DNA of 64,000 bases from Lutraria lutraria (Eukaryota; Mollusca; Bivalvia; Venerida; Mactridae): contig OZ026842.1 of NCBI GenBank assembly GCA_964023205.1, forward strand, positions 8,339,407-8,403,406, read 5' to 3'. Shown here piece after piece: positions 26,941-39,680 of the stretch. The notes under the pieces were generated by a model, which saw only the letters and a list, made by a program, of their open reading frames with translations, was not told the DNA's origin and made no database searches. The position numbers and the translations under genes were made by a program. How positions within the stretch are numbered: position 1 is the stretch's first letter; each line of letters begins with the position of its first letter.

Positions 26941-27224
26941 CATTGATACAGACAGGGCGATACTATTCTTATGAATTATACAATCGGCATCACGAAGATA
27001 ATCAAGAACACAGACTCATTTTACTGTTATTTTTTCCATTGTTTTTAAAAAATAATCCATGCTACCCCATAACTAATAATTATCAATCTATCATCTATTT
27101 ACATCTCCCAGGTTTCTTTTTTTTAAATCGGTAAACAAGCGGAATACTTTATTAAGCTACTATGTATTTTATTAAATTAATATCCGTTACATGAAATAAA
27201 TTTGACCTGGTTTTGATTCGTTTT

Positions 27225-27472
27225 GTTTGTTTGGAGTTTTACACCCCTTTTAAACAATCAGAGTCATATGAGGCGGACAGTTCACCTAACCATCGTTCTT
27301 GGGATTAACCTTTACTAGACTCCCATCCTCCGTAAGCAACTGCCTACTTTCTTACATAAATAGACATTGTCGGTAGCCGGGCTCGAACCCACGACACTCT
27401 ATCAGTGAGGGGTTACAGTAATTTGAAGTCAGCTGACTTAGATTGAAACACTCGCCCACGGAGGAGGGTCAA
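27225..27472 (-). mobile_element. SINE family S1, minus strand
   Basis: The reverse complement shows the same body (TATGAGGCGGACAGTTCACC on the plus strand) and box B (GGGCTCGAACCCACGAC, plus strand). The head end at about 27.47 kb is diverged. Confidence 0.8.
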
Positions 27473-28358
27473 CAAAGTGACCTGGATTTAATGTTTTAAT
27501 CACACAAATAATTATCCATACTGACACCATCGCATTATCAACAACTTCAAGAACTATACTGTCACAATCCTCTCATAATATTGCTAGTCATGTCTTGAAA
27601 CAATTACATTATCATTGTCAATACGACAAAATTTAATGGTGACTTGCTGTATGCGTCATGAAACTTGATTGTTGTCGACGTGAAATCAATACGGATTACC
27701 GTGGCATGACGTTGCATTTTGTATGATACGTGTAGTTACACATCTTAGAATTGCATTACTGGTCTAATAGGATAGCCTTCTGTTCTCGTGGTTTCGTGTA
27801 TTAATTATTCACTTTGTCAGACTTAACAAATTAGCGATTGCAACAATCGAAACTGATCAGATTAAAATAACTGCAATTTAATTATAACAACCTCGTTTGT
27901 CGCTAGTTAAATGGAAATAAATAATAGGTCAACCATGTTCTAAGTAGTATCGATCAGTTTGCTTCTTCAAGAGAAACCTAATCTCAGAAATGAAAATCAT
28001 ATTTTTTCTTCATCATGTAGCGTTCTTTGTTTACAGGTTTAGCTGTTTACTTTCTCGGCACCGTCTAGTCTGCTTTGTATGCATTATGTCAACGGTGAAG
28101 AGTCCAAAAGGCGAAACTGTTCTGATCTCTCTAAAACTTACTGCCCTTAAATTGCCATGAATGTTTTGCGAGAAGATTGCGCCGTTTAACATGCAATACA
28201 TTCGTGAGAATCTGTTGGTGAGTACCAATGCGTCAGCATGGCAAGGATGAAAGGAATGACGTGGGATTTCCTGATTTTTTTTCTTAAGATAAAATATATT
28301 TCGTAATAATTATTGTTTTACTTCCTTCCTCTTCGTGTTTCCTCTTCGATCTATTTTT

Positions 28359-29456
28359 AGCTCACCAGAGCACGAATGTGCTCAAGGTGAGCTTTTGTGA
28401 TCGCCCTGCGTCCATCGTGCGTCGTGCGTCGTGCGTCGTGCGTCGTTACGTGGCGTCCATGTTTACTTAAAACAACATCTCCTCCTACACCGCTATGCCG
28501 ATTGCAACCAAACTTTGCTGGAATGATCCTTGGGTGGTCCCCTTTCAAAGTTGTTCAAAAAATTAAATTTCATTAAAAACTCTGGTTGCTATGGCAACAA
28601 ATAGAAAAACCTTAAAAAATCTTCTTGTCCGAAACCACAGGGCCTAGAGCTGAGATATTTGGTATGTAGCATTGTCTAATGGAACTCTACAAAGTTTGTT
28701 CAAATTATTCCCCTAGGGTCAAAATTGGCTCCGCCCCGGGGGTAACTTGATTTTACATAGACTTATATAGGAAATTTAAAAAATCTTCTTGTCAAAAACT
28801 ACAATGCCTAGAGCTTTGATATTTAGTGTGTAGCATAGTCTAGTGGACCTCTACCAAGTTTGTTCAAATTATTGATCTAGGGTCAAAATTGGCCCCGCCC
28901 CGGGGGTCACTTGATTTATATAGACTTATATAGGAAAATTTAAAAAATCTTCTTCTCCGAAACCACAAGGCCTAGAGCTAAGATATTTGGTATGTAGCAT
29001 TATCTAGTGGACTTCTACCAAGTTTGTTCAAATTATTGCCCTAGGGTCAAAATTGGTCCCGTCCCGGGGGTCACTTGATTTATATAGACTTATATAGGAA
29101 AAATTAAAAAATCTCCGAAACTGCAAGGCCTAGAGCTTAGATATTTTGTATGTGGCATTGTCTAGTGGACCTTTACCAAGTTTGTTCAAATTATGGCCCC
29201 GGGGTCAAAATTAGCCCTGCCCTGGGGTTTATTCTATTTTATATAGGAAAATTTTAAGAAATCTTCTTCTCCGAAACCACAAGGCCTAGAGCTAAGATAT
29301 TTGGTATCTAGCTTTGTCTAATAGACCTCTTTTAAAAAACGGCTCAGATGGGTCACTTGATCTTACTTGGACTCGTATAGAAAACTTCAACAATGTTAAT
29401 CTCCAAATGACCTTTTCTCCTGGTGAGCATTTATAGGGCCATCATGGCCCTCTTGT
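28359..29456. mobile_element. 1.1-kb bivalve-type element with internal 164-bp tandem repeats
   Basis: Opens AGCTCACCAGAGCACGAATG and ends CTCCTGGTGAGC plus GGCCATCATGGCCCTCTTG, so CTCACCAG/CTGGTGAG form its inverted ends. After a CGTCGTGCGTCGTG microsatellite, five internal copies start at 28621, 28785, 28949, 29113 and 29263 (CTTCTTCTCCGAAACCAC, CCTAGAGCT, AGTTTGTTCAAATTAT, CCCCGGGGGT). From memory, elements of this type are very common in scallop and oyster genomes. Non-coding. Confidence 0.85.
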
Positions 29457-29984
29457 TTTTATCATCTTCACGAAAACTCTTTTTTTAAACTTACGTGAAA
29501 ACGAGTGCGCTCTTGGTTAAAGGGATGTCTATCTTAATATAAAAATTAAAGTTCTGAAAGTAGTGATGCGAGTTCACCTTACTGCAAAAAGTTTCTCTTT
29601 ATGCCCTCAAGAATAGATACATTGTACTAAGCCTTCAAAATGGACCAATTTACACGGCAGATGTGATGACGGAAGTAGTACTCAGGTCTGCATCAGAATT
29701 TCATGCGCCAACAAAGTTTAACACACAAAAACCAGATTTTCCTGATTCGACAGATGAATGATACTACGGTTCAGCATTCGTCAATGTCTCGTCTGAATGA
29801 CGGGATACTTTGTCAAATTATATCGGAGCTAATCCCTCAAACTGACAGGTCAGTAACTTAATGAGAGTGATCACCTCTTGATGAAATACGAAAACAACAT
29901 AGAATAGAAATTATCCGTCACAAGATGGAAGACAAAAGGAGGCAATGTTTATACACGTTATGGACTTTGGACATTCTTTATTCA

Positions 29985-30235
29985 TTTGTGTTTAACGCCG
30001 TTTTTCTGCAATTGTTCAATTAAATACGTCGGTCGATTCACCTAACACGTTTTCCTGGGCTGTTTGCTAGCCAGGACATACTTACTCTCCCACAGGAACC
30101 GGTATCGTCTCCACATGAGGAGGAAATTCGACATTGTTGCCAGAAGGGTATGCACTGAAGCGATTGCAAATCGAACCCGGACGGATTTCCGGGTTACAAA
30201 TCTGTACCAGCCACTGGACCACGGCCCTGACTTTG
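29985..30235 (-). mobile_element. tRNA-derived SINE, family S2, near full length
   Basis: On the minus strand: GGGCCGTGGTCCAGTGGCTG (box A), CCGGGTTCGATTTGC (box B), TCCTCATGTGGAGACG, CCCAGGAAAACGTGTTAGGT and the conserved 3' end AAAACGGCGTTAAACAC. The best copy of seven in the window; the others are at 14945 (-), 17938 (-), 33030 (-), 42583 (-), 47104 (+) and 50061 (+). Confidence 0.85.
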
Positions 30236-30357
30236 GATCTTAAAATACGGAATGCCTCAATGACGTAAACAAATATGTGAACATTGTCCCCGCCCCGCAC
30301 TGAGACAGGACGTGATTTTTTGTTGTGGTAACTGTCGCTGTATTACTATGATAATGC

Positions 30358-30390
30358 AATATATATATATATGCATATATATATATATGC
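30358..30390. repeat. (AT)n palindromic microsatellite
   Basis: Two runs of AT joined by GC (ATATATATGCATATATAT), self-complementary. Confidence 0.9.
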
Positions 30391-30479
30391 TAAACGCATG
30401 ATTTTAGTATTGCATACTCTATGCAATGCCCAAGAAAGACTTTCAGTCTGGCTATCTAAATCACGCTCTCTATTGTGGA

Positions 30480-30775
30480 TAGGTGGTCTAGTGTTACGCG
30501 TTGGGCTACTAATCGGAAGGTCGTTGGTTCCAATATCAGTTCCGCATTTCAGTAGTCATGGACACTTTTTCGGTGTCCCCATCTCAACTATCGAGCCAAA
30601 TACCGTGTCTAAATAATCACAGGAAACTTGTCAAGGCGTGTGTAGGACACGATGAAAACAGTAGGGATATAAATGTCCGATTCCCCTGTATCTTATCTTC
30701 CCTCTCTACGTCTACGGGGCAGCTCTGACAAGACAATGGCTGTCGAATTGGCCGCCGATAAACAGACAAATGAAT
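30480..30775 (+). mobile_element. tRNA-derived SINE, family S3
   Basis: GGTGGTCTAGTGTTACGCGT head and GGTCGTTGGTTCCAATATC (degenerate box B). The 3' part AGTAGGGATATAAATGTCCG, TTATCTTCCCTCTCTACG, GACAATGGCTGTCGAATTGG recurs at 39985 and 44880. Confidence 0.75.
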
Positions 30776-30934
30776 AACCAACACGCTCTATAACATTTGG
30801 TGTGAAGGGATGGTTGGATGGTAACATTTTATGTCACTTTTACATATCCATGTACATGGCTAATCATTTGAAAAAGAATTTCTCTCACCCAGTTTCCTAT
30901 CAAAATCCTACTTATACAACATATTGATACGCTC

Positions 30935-31120
30935 ACAGTCAAACCTGTGTTAGCGCCCACCAACGAATAAAGACCACCAAACGAATTAGTGCTATTCTTT
31001 TAAAAACCGCCATTGATTGTTTAGAACATAAATATACCTCAGAATAAGGGTCACAGTCATGTTAATAAAGGTCATATTACGTCTTTCCCAAGGGTGGCCT
31101 TTTTTCACAGGTTTGAATGT
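30935..31120. mobile_element. MITE family 1, full-length copy
   Basis: ACAGTCAAACCTGTGTTAGC at the left and CACAGGTTTGAATGT at the right are inverted repeats. The interior has AATAAAGACCACC, AAAACCGCCATTGATTGTTT and CTTTCCCAAGGGTGGCC. 186 bp, non-coding. Confidence 0.8.
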
Positions 31121-31909
31121 ACATTGTACGTTCGTGATATGAATTTAACATAATACAACATAACTACATTGATATGTTGGAATGTTCACGCACTAATACA
31201 CCTATTTCTGATTTTCCTCCAAACTCATTACCAGTATCTGTTTCTTGGGAAACATTGATATTAATTCTTCCTCCCACATTCTCTGCATACAAATAAAATT
31301 AATCTTCACAAAGGCCTTACTTGGTTGTTAATAAACTGCAATTTATACTTTTGTTGATAAGAGAGAAAAGTGTATGGTGAGACTTGATAAGAAAGCTTAA
31401 GTTTATAAGAATTAGCTGCGTCTATCGGATAAATAAATGATCGTTTTCTTTCTTAGTCCATTATGTTGACCCGTAGCAACAGAAAATAAGTGAACAGTAT
31501 CTTAATGTAATTGTTTTGTAATCTTTCAAGTTTCCCCGATCAGCAATATTTCTTTCAATTTTAGACAGTTTCTATTTGTAGCGGATATTGCAAACACACT
31601 TATGATACCACAATGTTTCCATATGGGAAATACAATGACATTAACTTAACACCCGGTCAATTGTCGGAAGCTTTAAATTATCTGTATACTCCTGTATGAT
31701 AGTCCAGTCCTGAATATTTTATATAATTTACTATTTACTGTGCTAACAACACTATCTCAATCGTGCAAAACTCCTATTTATGCCTTTTATCCATGTGGTA
31801 TTTCAAAAATGATGTTTCCAATGCATTGTCCTCTTCTTAATTGCCAAGCACCTCCCTAAATTAAATTATTTCGTTTCATTAGCGAAGTATGTTCGCATGG
31901 AGTTCGTGT

Positions 31910-32195
31910 AGTATCACATTTTGCTTCACTTTCCCTGCTTCTTGTTCATCTGACTCTTGCTTTAAGTTAATAGCTTCTCTTATATCTGCTTCTTGTTTAC
32001 CTGCTTTTTGCTTACTCGCTTCTTGTTTTTCACCTCCTCGTATACCTGATTCGTGTTTATCCGCTTCTTGCTTTTAGTCATTAGTTTCTTGTATATCCGC
32101 GTCTTGCTAATCAAACTCTTATTTGTCGTCTAGTTTATCAGCTTCTAGTTTGTAAGTTTCTCGAGTATTCGCTTCTTGTTTATCTACTGGGTATC
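31910..32195. repeat. decayed 15-bp minisatellite
   Basis: About 17 diverged 15-bp units of the form CTGCTTCTTGTTTAC, best seen at 31985-32080. As 15 is a multiple of three, the start reads as a five-residue protein repeat (xxASC-like) in the 62-codon frame at 31889-32077, which I treat as incidental. Confidence 0.75.
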
Positions 32196-33029
32196 GATTT
32201 TGTATAATGCTTGTTTCATTTTTTAAAGTTTAAGACTTTTAGTTAATATTTGTGTCAATTAGGAACATGTCGCAGTGAAAGGGTCAGATATCCAAAAGGA
32301 CACCAATACCTAATCAATCCTCATTAAGCGAAGTGTTCTCCCTTATATCCAGACAAATACATATTTCCCCGTGAAGTCATGTTTGGAGGCACTAACGACT
32401 GAACTTAATCATAGAGATGTTAATTTAAAAGTAAAAACCGAGAAATTAATGACGCACTCTGAAATCTAAATAAACAGAAAGTCTAGCAGTAAGGATTGGT
32501 TACAAGTATTTTTTTGAAGTGTTTTTTACTGAGCGCAGTGTAAAATGTTCCCATTAAAAAGCTTTTTGTGATAGTATTAGTAATTTTACCACGACTCTCA
32601 CCAAGTCTCGGCACTTTAGAGCCATCATTATCTCACATTTAGGATCAATGTTTTCAACACTCGCCTCAATTCGTCTACTGGTTAATGATACGGGAATCCT
32701 AATGGAAGAATACAACGTGGCCTCGATTAATTTGAGATAAAAAGCCGGGAAAATCTCATGAAAATAATAGTTGAAGCACTTTCTCCAGATAATTTACTCA
32801 GCGATGTGAACTTGTGTGTAATAACAACATTTAACGCTCGTTTACTCTTCTTAAACTTTCGGGTGAAAATGTCAGCACGTGACATGCTGAAAAGTGCTGT
32901 TTTGTGAGAATTTTTTTTTGTAAACGTTGCCTGTACAAAAAAAAATATTTATAAATACAGAAGATTTTAGTTTCAGAATTATATTATGTGGGTTTTTTTG
33001 CGGTGGCACAGAGGTGACATGCGGCCACG

Positions 33030-33290
33030 ATTTACGCCGTTTTCTAAACCATTTTTCTGTATTTTACGGCGGTGGAATACCTAACCATTTTCCTGGACTA
33101 TATTCTAACCGGTACTAATTTACCCTTCCATAAGGTACAGGAGCCGGTGATTTCACATAATTATGGAAGAAAATGACATTTTTGTCAAATTTTCATAGAA
33201 AAAGTATGACCTCCCGTGGCCGAGATTCGGTTCTGGATAGCCGGGTTATAAGTCCAGCCCAGTAACCACTAGCGGTAAACATAGAATTAA
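33030..33290 (-). mobile_element. SINE family S2, diverged
   Basis: GATTTACGCCGTTTTCTAAA at the 3' end, CCTAACCATTTTCCTGGAC in the body and GGTTATAAGTCCAGCCCAGT in the head, all in reverse orientation. Confidence 0.75.
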
Positions 33291-33499
33291 AACAATGTTT
33301 ATGGTAAATGAGCATTCCAGGTCTTAAAAGGATTGTATCGATTTACTGCCTAAATGTTAAGTTATTGGGACATCTTTACGACTTGTTGTCTTCAATAAAT
33401 TGGAGGTACGCCAGACATGATACTAGGAATCTGTAAACTATATATCTGTAACATTACAGATCCCATGTGATAAATGAACTTTAGAGAGGATACTCTTAT

Positions 33500-33660
33500 A
33501 CGAGGGATGATCCAAAATAAACAGGACTATCGCGCTCTTGGTAAATATTTTGGTTTAATTGTTAATAACTAAACATTATTTTAAAACCGCTATCCATTCT
33601 GTTTGATCTTCTATGAATTTTGACATACGCAAGACATTACAATAACACCTAATCATGCGA
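33500..33660 (+). mobile_element. mariner-like terminal motif (remnant)
   Basis: ACGAGGGATGATCCAAAATA is followed by AT-rich DNA without a coding frame. Similarity to the motif at 60924 and to mariner ends in general is the only support. Confidence 0.35.
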
Positions 33661-33944
33661 CCGCTTCACCATTACACTCATCTCAAGGCAGAGGAATCCA
33701 TACACTGCGAAACTTTTATACTTGGTCATCAAGATTTTTTATAACATTTTATTTCATGAAAAAAATATATTCCTGTCTTGTAACGACATTACATATTCCG
33801 AACAATCAAAGACAATAGATTGATATTGGAATTGAGGTGGAATCAGACACCAGGCTTAATTAGAAAATATTGAAAACTGGTCCGAAATAAAAAGTCGTTA
33901 TAAATTGAAGTGGAAACACCAAGTGAAGTTTTATTAACTATTTA

Positions 33945-34200
33945 TAAACTAGAACTGTGTCCGGTGGACACGAATGCCCCCGCTGAGAGCTAAGTCAAAA
34001 AGGGGTCTCCTGTGATAATGCTTGGATTGAACTTGACCTGTATTTTATTATTATACATCTTCATGTAAAATATGAAATATTTATTGAATAATCGCTCGAA
34101 AACCATATTTGAACGGCCGTACGCACAGGTTAATATTTAATGCCCTTCCGCCATTTCGAATGGCGGGGACATTATAAATAAATACTCTGAGAGTACTGTC
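33945..34200 (+). repeat. dispersed repeat E, copy 2 with GC-richer head
   Basis: The head CCGGTGGACACGAATGCCCC is followed by AAAAAGGGGTCTCCTG, then the part shared with 10345-10540 (CATCTTCATGTAAAATATGA, ACGGCCGTACGCACAGG). Confidence 0.6.
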
Positions 34201-36270
34201 AGGAGCGAAGTTTAAATGTGTTAGATAAAGCCATCCGTATCAAAATAAAGGTCTCTGTTATCATCATCATGAATTACAATTTGAAGATCAAGTAAATGTA
34301 GTCTTGACTCAAGGTATACGTTTACAACAAGTGGTACTATTTTTTATTCGCGGATGTATGAGGTGTAACTTAATTAGAAGTAGGAAAAGTAGTGTATAAC
34401 TATAGGAGTGTTTCGCTTCTAAAAGTCAAGTATAACGCAAGCATCTCAAACGGTATGAATGTTTGACGACGAAAAACGGATTTCATAACCAAATTGTCAG
34501 AAAATTGAACTGCTCGTTGTTCCCCGAAAGCGCACTTTAAAAGCTGAATTTATTTAATGAAATAAAAACATGGGCCGTGAATTATTTCCGGATCTTTGAC
34601 AGCGAATCAGCAAATTCTCATCGCATGCAAGACTTATAACTTTGGGTGATTAAAACAATAATGCGATATTGTTAGGTTAGGAGAAAAACATGTAGTGCGA
34701 AATGAAGTATAACTCGCGCTTTATTTGATTAAGAACAAACAACGGCAAAATGTGGGTTTGACGTAAAAATACTCTTGACACGCTCATTCATTAAATCACG
34801 GGCACTGAACAAAAAACTGAACCTCTTCGATGCGTGAATGCAAACCCTGTTGAGAATACGGGTTTACAATCGTTTCAATAAGATACTTACATGGCACAGG
34901 GAGCATCAATATTACCATAAATGCTCAAGCAAAGAAAAATCAGCGCAGACTTAACGGTGTGATCAATTTGATACTAGCATGCAGGGAATTGCTTTGAAAG
35001 TATTTTGACAAACGATACAAGAATCGGTATACTTTAGTAACAGGAAGAAGACGACAGTTCCGTGCTCTAATGGGATTTAGCATCATCGTATACAGTCTAG
35101 TTTAAACTTCAATAAAATCTAGTATCTAGTTTTGGAGTAATGCGTATTGACAAAACTGGAAAATCCAAGATGAATTTTCGAGACATATGAAATCTGTAAT
35201 GGTATATAACTACACATTAGATCAATAACAACACGGATGTATAGAAAGCAGTCAGACCAATTCAAAGTGTTTAAGTTATGGTCAACATATTACGTTTTAT
35301 AATACAGTTAAGGATTGCAGACCCTAATAAAAACATTGATTTCATTTCCGTTATTTATTTTCATTGAACACGTATATTGAATTGTTCATAAATCATTCAC
35401 CATAAGCTTTGTCTTATTTTAGAATTTGTAAACAAGAATTAAAAATTCCATATAATCATAGCAAAGGGAGAATACTGTTATTATTATTATTACCTCCCTT
35501 TATGGTATAAAATAAAAAGAATTGACCGAGGTCCAACATTTCAAAATATTGTATGGTTAAAAGTTAATATTTAATCAATTATGTTTGAATGTCACAATCT
35601 ATAGGAATCAGGTACCTCTAACTTTTGTTCATAGTCATTAAAAGTGTGTATTAGGGTCCGTTATAATCCTTAGACAGATCAACCAAGGTCAATAAAGGGA
35701 GAGAAGAAATGTAGAATTTATTCAATGTTAACCTTTATTCTGAGCCTGATAATATTATACCAATAAGGTCTGAAAAAAAGTCGTATGTATGGGTACCCGA
35801 CCGGCCCTTATTTTGGCACTGATCCGCCTATAGTTTGTATCGGCAAAGCTCCAAAGTACGAAATCATTTAAGACGAATAGTACATGTGTACCTCTTATAC
35901 TCAAACGATGTATGCTACATAGCAATAATTATTAGAAAGACAAGTTACCTATCACACATTTTTGCTCTCTTAAACTTGTATGGTGACGGCTGAGAGTGGC
36001 CGTTTTAATGGTATTCATTTTATTTGGGCGGCCGTTAATCAAGGTTTGATTGTATTTGCAATGAATATATATGTAAGCTATCATAAATATCGGTCGAGTT
36101 GTGAAACATTCTAGTCGCCAATGAATTGATCGCCAGGAAATGTGTATTAACCAATTATTGTACTGTTCAGAATGCGATGCCAAAGATACGGGCATCCATA
36201 TCCATTTAACCTACTGGTACAAAGGGCTTCTATTCACACATGGATTCGCAACTTCCGTATTGACAGTAAG
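34201..36270. other. no supported feature
   Basis: AT-rich. GCAAAGGGAG and CTCCCTTTATG around 35460-35505 form a weak inverted pair. The 87-codon minus frame at 35932-36195 has no other support. Confidence 0.55.
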
Positions 36271-36274
36271 AAGT

Positions 36275-36480
36275 AATCAAATCCCGCGGTAGTCACGTGA
36301 GTCAACGGGATTTCAATAAAAAACTACGCGTGTTCCACTGCGTGTGCTCGTGTTTACAGCAGCAAATATATCTGTTGGTTCGAATGTGTACAACAGCGAA
36401 AATGTCCGCGAATATTCAAATGTTAAATTTCGGATTTTTTTCCGAAGACGAACGGATGATACTAAATATCCGCCATGTTG
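36275..36480. promoter_or_regulatory. CpG-rich patch with CACGTG and a YY1-like site
   Basis: Unlike its AT-rich surroundings, this stretch has many CpGs. AAATCCCG and CGGGATTT (36279-36313) form inverted arms around GTCACGTGAG. On the minus strand CCAACATGGCGGATAT resembles a YY1 site. Overlapping open frames on both strands (36313-36603 and 36344-36607) follow from the low stop content. A promoter or first exon on the minus strand is possible but unproven. Confidence 0.3.
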
Positions 36481-36609
36481 GAATTTGAAGCTTTTGAATA
36501 TCACAAGGGGGTTGTGGGATTCTTTCGATTTTGAGCAATTCCACGTGTGGATAATAATTCCTTCACCTCCGATACCACATTCTTGCCAACATCTTACTTT
36601 CAATTAACT

Positions 36610-38355
36610 CTTTTTGTCAACTTCATCTAATTGTAAGAAATTCAAATACAAGTACATCTCAGTTAAAGAGTAAGTGCTGGCGACATTTAATTTATTTAAC
36701 ATCCCTCCAGGGGTTTCCTCAACGATTAAGCTGCTTCCGTCACTCAAAATATTTGTTCTCCGTTGAATGTTTTATAGCAAATCATTCGAGCACATTTTGT
36801 TTTCAACAAATTACAAATAGTTGACTGTAGAAAGAGATGATTTGTTGATTTGTATTATTTGTATTTATGCAGTTAACAGAATGAACATCGAATGGTCACT
36901 ATATATATCTTGGCGTGCCTTTAGAACATCTTGGTGTATTATACCCCACCCCAGTTTATTCTGGTGAATAGTGATGCTATTCTACCCCTAATAGCATATT
37001 ATTGTGTAATACATCCCCGGTCATGTATTTCATCTTCGTGAATTATTACATCCTGTCCAATATATCATATATTGGTGTATTATACCCCGCCTATTCTACT
37101 AGTATAATATTATGTTCCGCTGCGTTTCAAGCGACGACTATTGAATCAAGGTTTACTAATTTACCGTTATTTTCTAAGGTAAATTAATGAATTATCCGTC
37201 TAAACATCCACCGATTACAGAAGCTAGTCTATAGTTCTTCGTTCATTCATTCATTGATAGTTTGCATTCCATTACCTGTATTTTATATATCTATTATCTT
37301 TATTAGATTGTTACAACGTGAAGACTACTCAAACGATTTATTGGCACTTCATCTTACAACTCAGAAAAAGTACAAGAAGTGGGTGTAAAAAGTTGCTTCA
37401 CAAACTGTTTTAGGATTTCGGGCCTGCTAAGCATCGAAGTACGTGCAGAGTTTGCATGGCCCTGGTAGAGAACCGAAGCGCATACCGGCGAAAGACAACT
37501 TCAGCATGAGTTCAGCGCTATTTTGAAACCGATTTATATCATGTTCTTTAACTTGATTTGGATTCGCTATAAAGACGACAATGTAGAATAAGCTACGCGC
37601 CTGGTACTCTAAAATATTGTATGATTCAGATACATGTAACCATAACCTATGTTGATATGATATCGTTAGTATATATACGTCTCTGCTGATTATCGATGTA
37701 TACTAATGCATGTTATATTATTATACGTGGTCTCTTAGAAGTTTTAAGATTATTCATTTGCTGATACTGTATCGTACACAGTCCTGTGATGCCATACCGT
37801 ATTGGAACATTAAGAAGCCATGTAAGAAATTTATCTTACCGAGTACCAGTCATAAATCAATTTACTAAACGTTTAAGCTTTTTATGTTTATTTTGAAATA
37901 ATGATTACTGACTAGATATGAATTGCTATTGTCCTTATAGGCGGGAAAATATTAGGTCAGCACGTGACCCAGTTCAATCAATTCTGGTGTCATATTAATT
38001 TCTATTAGTTTTGTCTACACATCCTTTCATATATAACAAATAAGGCAAGGATAGATAGTCGTGTTTGTGGAAATCCGATCGATCATTTTCCCCAGGACGA
38101 CGTTTAAGTGTCTTAAAGCAAAAGTTCGAACATAATTGGGGACGAATCTTACATGATTCGAAAGAAATAGATTTTTTTCGCTTCATCTATCCATAGGCAC
38201 TCGATTCCGTGATTTTTATACGTTTACAGACGTTATTTTTCGATCTCACACATCAAACAACGCAAATCTGTCGAAAGAAAAATCTTCATTTTTTCCCTTA
38301 TTGAGTGTATAAAATACTCCAAGGTAGTGAACTCGCCATCTTTTCGATTGACGGT
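36610..38355. other. no supported gene; degenerate repeat at 36.9-37.1 kb
   Basis: GGTGTATTATACCCC-type segments recur near 36.93 and 37.07 kb in a decayed short array. A GC-richer patch at 37.42-37.50 kb has no recognised match. Confidence 0.5.
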
Positions 38356-38359
38356 AGTG

Positions 38360-38498
38360 ACGAAAATAAGCGTGGGTCCCGGCTTTCCTTGTAAAAGCTG
38401 TCAAAACGTTTAAAGTTGGGGAACACTACAACGGAAGCAAGGTTCCCGGAAAGCACGTGCAGATTAGAAGGAAAGCCGGGACCCACGCTTATTTTCGT
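38360..38498. repeat. perfect 31-bp inverted repeat with 77-nt spacer
   Basis: Positions 38360-38390 and 38468-38498 are exact reverse complements (31 of 31). The arms contain GTGGGTCCCGGCTTTCC, much richer in GC than the surroundings. Perfect arms mean recent formation or selection on pairing. No homologous copy was seen elsewhere in the window. Confidence 0.85.
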
Positions 38499-38504
38499 AT
38501 ATGG

Positions 38505-38642
38505 CGAAAAAAATCACCGTATGTTGTTGTTGACCACGAGAGGTTGTTGCCGCTAGAGAGGTTAAATTAATAGTAAATCGCGCAATGGGAAAATCATGAT
38601 CAAGCTCAAGAGAGGGCCGGTCTGGAGAGGTTGTTCGGTATA
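38505..38642. mobile_element. MITE family 2, partial
   Basis: Shares GAGAGGTTAAATTAATAGTA, AAATCATGAT and GGTCTGGAGAGGTTGTTCGG with the full copies. The left end is lost next to the 38.36-38.50 kb inverted repeat. Confidence 0.65.
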
Positions 38643-38902
38643 TAAAGGTGTATTCTGAAACCTTGGCATCAAATATCTTAGCAACCATTCTTAGAATTGA
38701 TTCTTCATAAAAGAAGAATTAACCCCATGGGTTAATCAATGAGTTTGATTATGGAATAAGATAACTGAACATGTTAATTAACCACGTGATTATCCCAGTC
38801 GATAACATAATATCTTACAGTGTATGTAAATAATGAGTATGCCAAGTTCTCGCGCATAACAGAATTAGTAAAAAGCCCTCATACACGAACCTTCAAAGCC
38901 GT

Positions 38903-38997
38903 AAAGGGTCATGTCGCATAAAAATACTATAACAAAAAAATATATATAATTATAAAATCAATTTTTTTATGATATTTTTTATGTGACATGATCCTTT
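38903..38997. repeat. imperfect palindrome, about 25-bp arms
   Basis: AAAGGGTCATGTCGCATAAA at the left is matched in reverse by TTTTATGTGACATGATCCTT at the right, around an AT-only core. It may be a short MITE. Confidence 0.6.
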
Positions 38998-39680
38998 GCC
39001 AAGCCGGACATAATTTTGAATCAACAAAATTCGAAGTCCCCGTATTTTGTTCAATACCTCTCTTATAAGACCTTCGTAAACAGGTACGTTGTATTTTGTT
39101 TTAAAACAGGGACACAAAAATCTAGACCGGAAATCTTTCTAACCATGACTCTGTCTTAGGTCAGTCCGGACAGGTCTGGGTTAACGACGGTCCGATGTAA
39201 TAGAGATGGATAGTTAAAAATGCATGTGATATAGAATCTGCTACGTCGGCAGGTGGTCACCATCAAGTTGTAAATGAATTAATTAGACTAGACACAAAGA
39301 AGTCCTTTTGGAGCTCGGTCCAGACATTGAAAACAAACACACGCGGCTTTTTCTAATCTCGATAGCAATGTTGTATGTTGTTATATCTGGCAAAATCAAT
39401 CGGTAAACGCAAGCTATGGGAATTCCAGGGAAATCCCAGGATGTATCGCGAGTAATTGATACATGTAGCGAATCTGAATATTTATGAACCGCGATTAGTT
39501 ATTTCTCTCCACCACCAAACTCTATGTCGACTGTTTCTTCCAATGGACATTCATAGTACTGTACAAAAGACATTGTACTACATGTATCTGTAGCGAACCT
39601 ATACAATGTATTAGTATGTTGAAAGTGTTTGCACATGTATAAATCGTGTTCATATTGCGTTTCCGAAGACAAAAAATACA

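Noticed and set aside
36313..36607. Overlapping 96- and 87-codon frames on opposite strands
   Set aside because: Opposed frames over the same bases follow from CpG-rich, stop-poor sequence; neither has splice or domain support.
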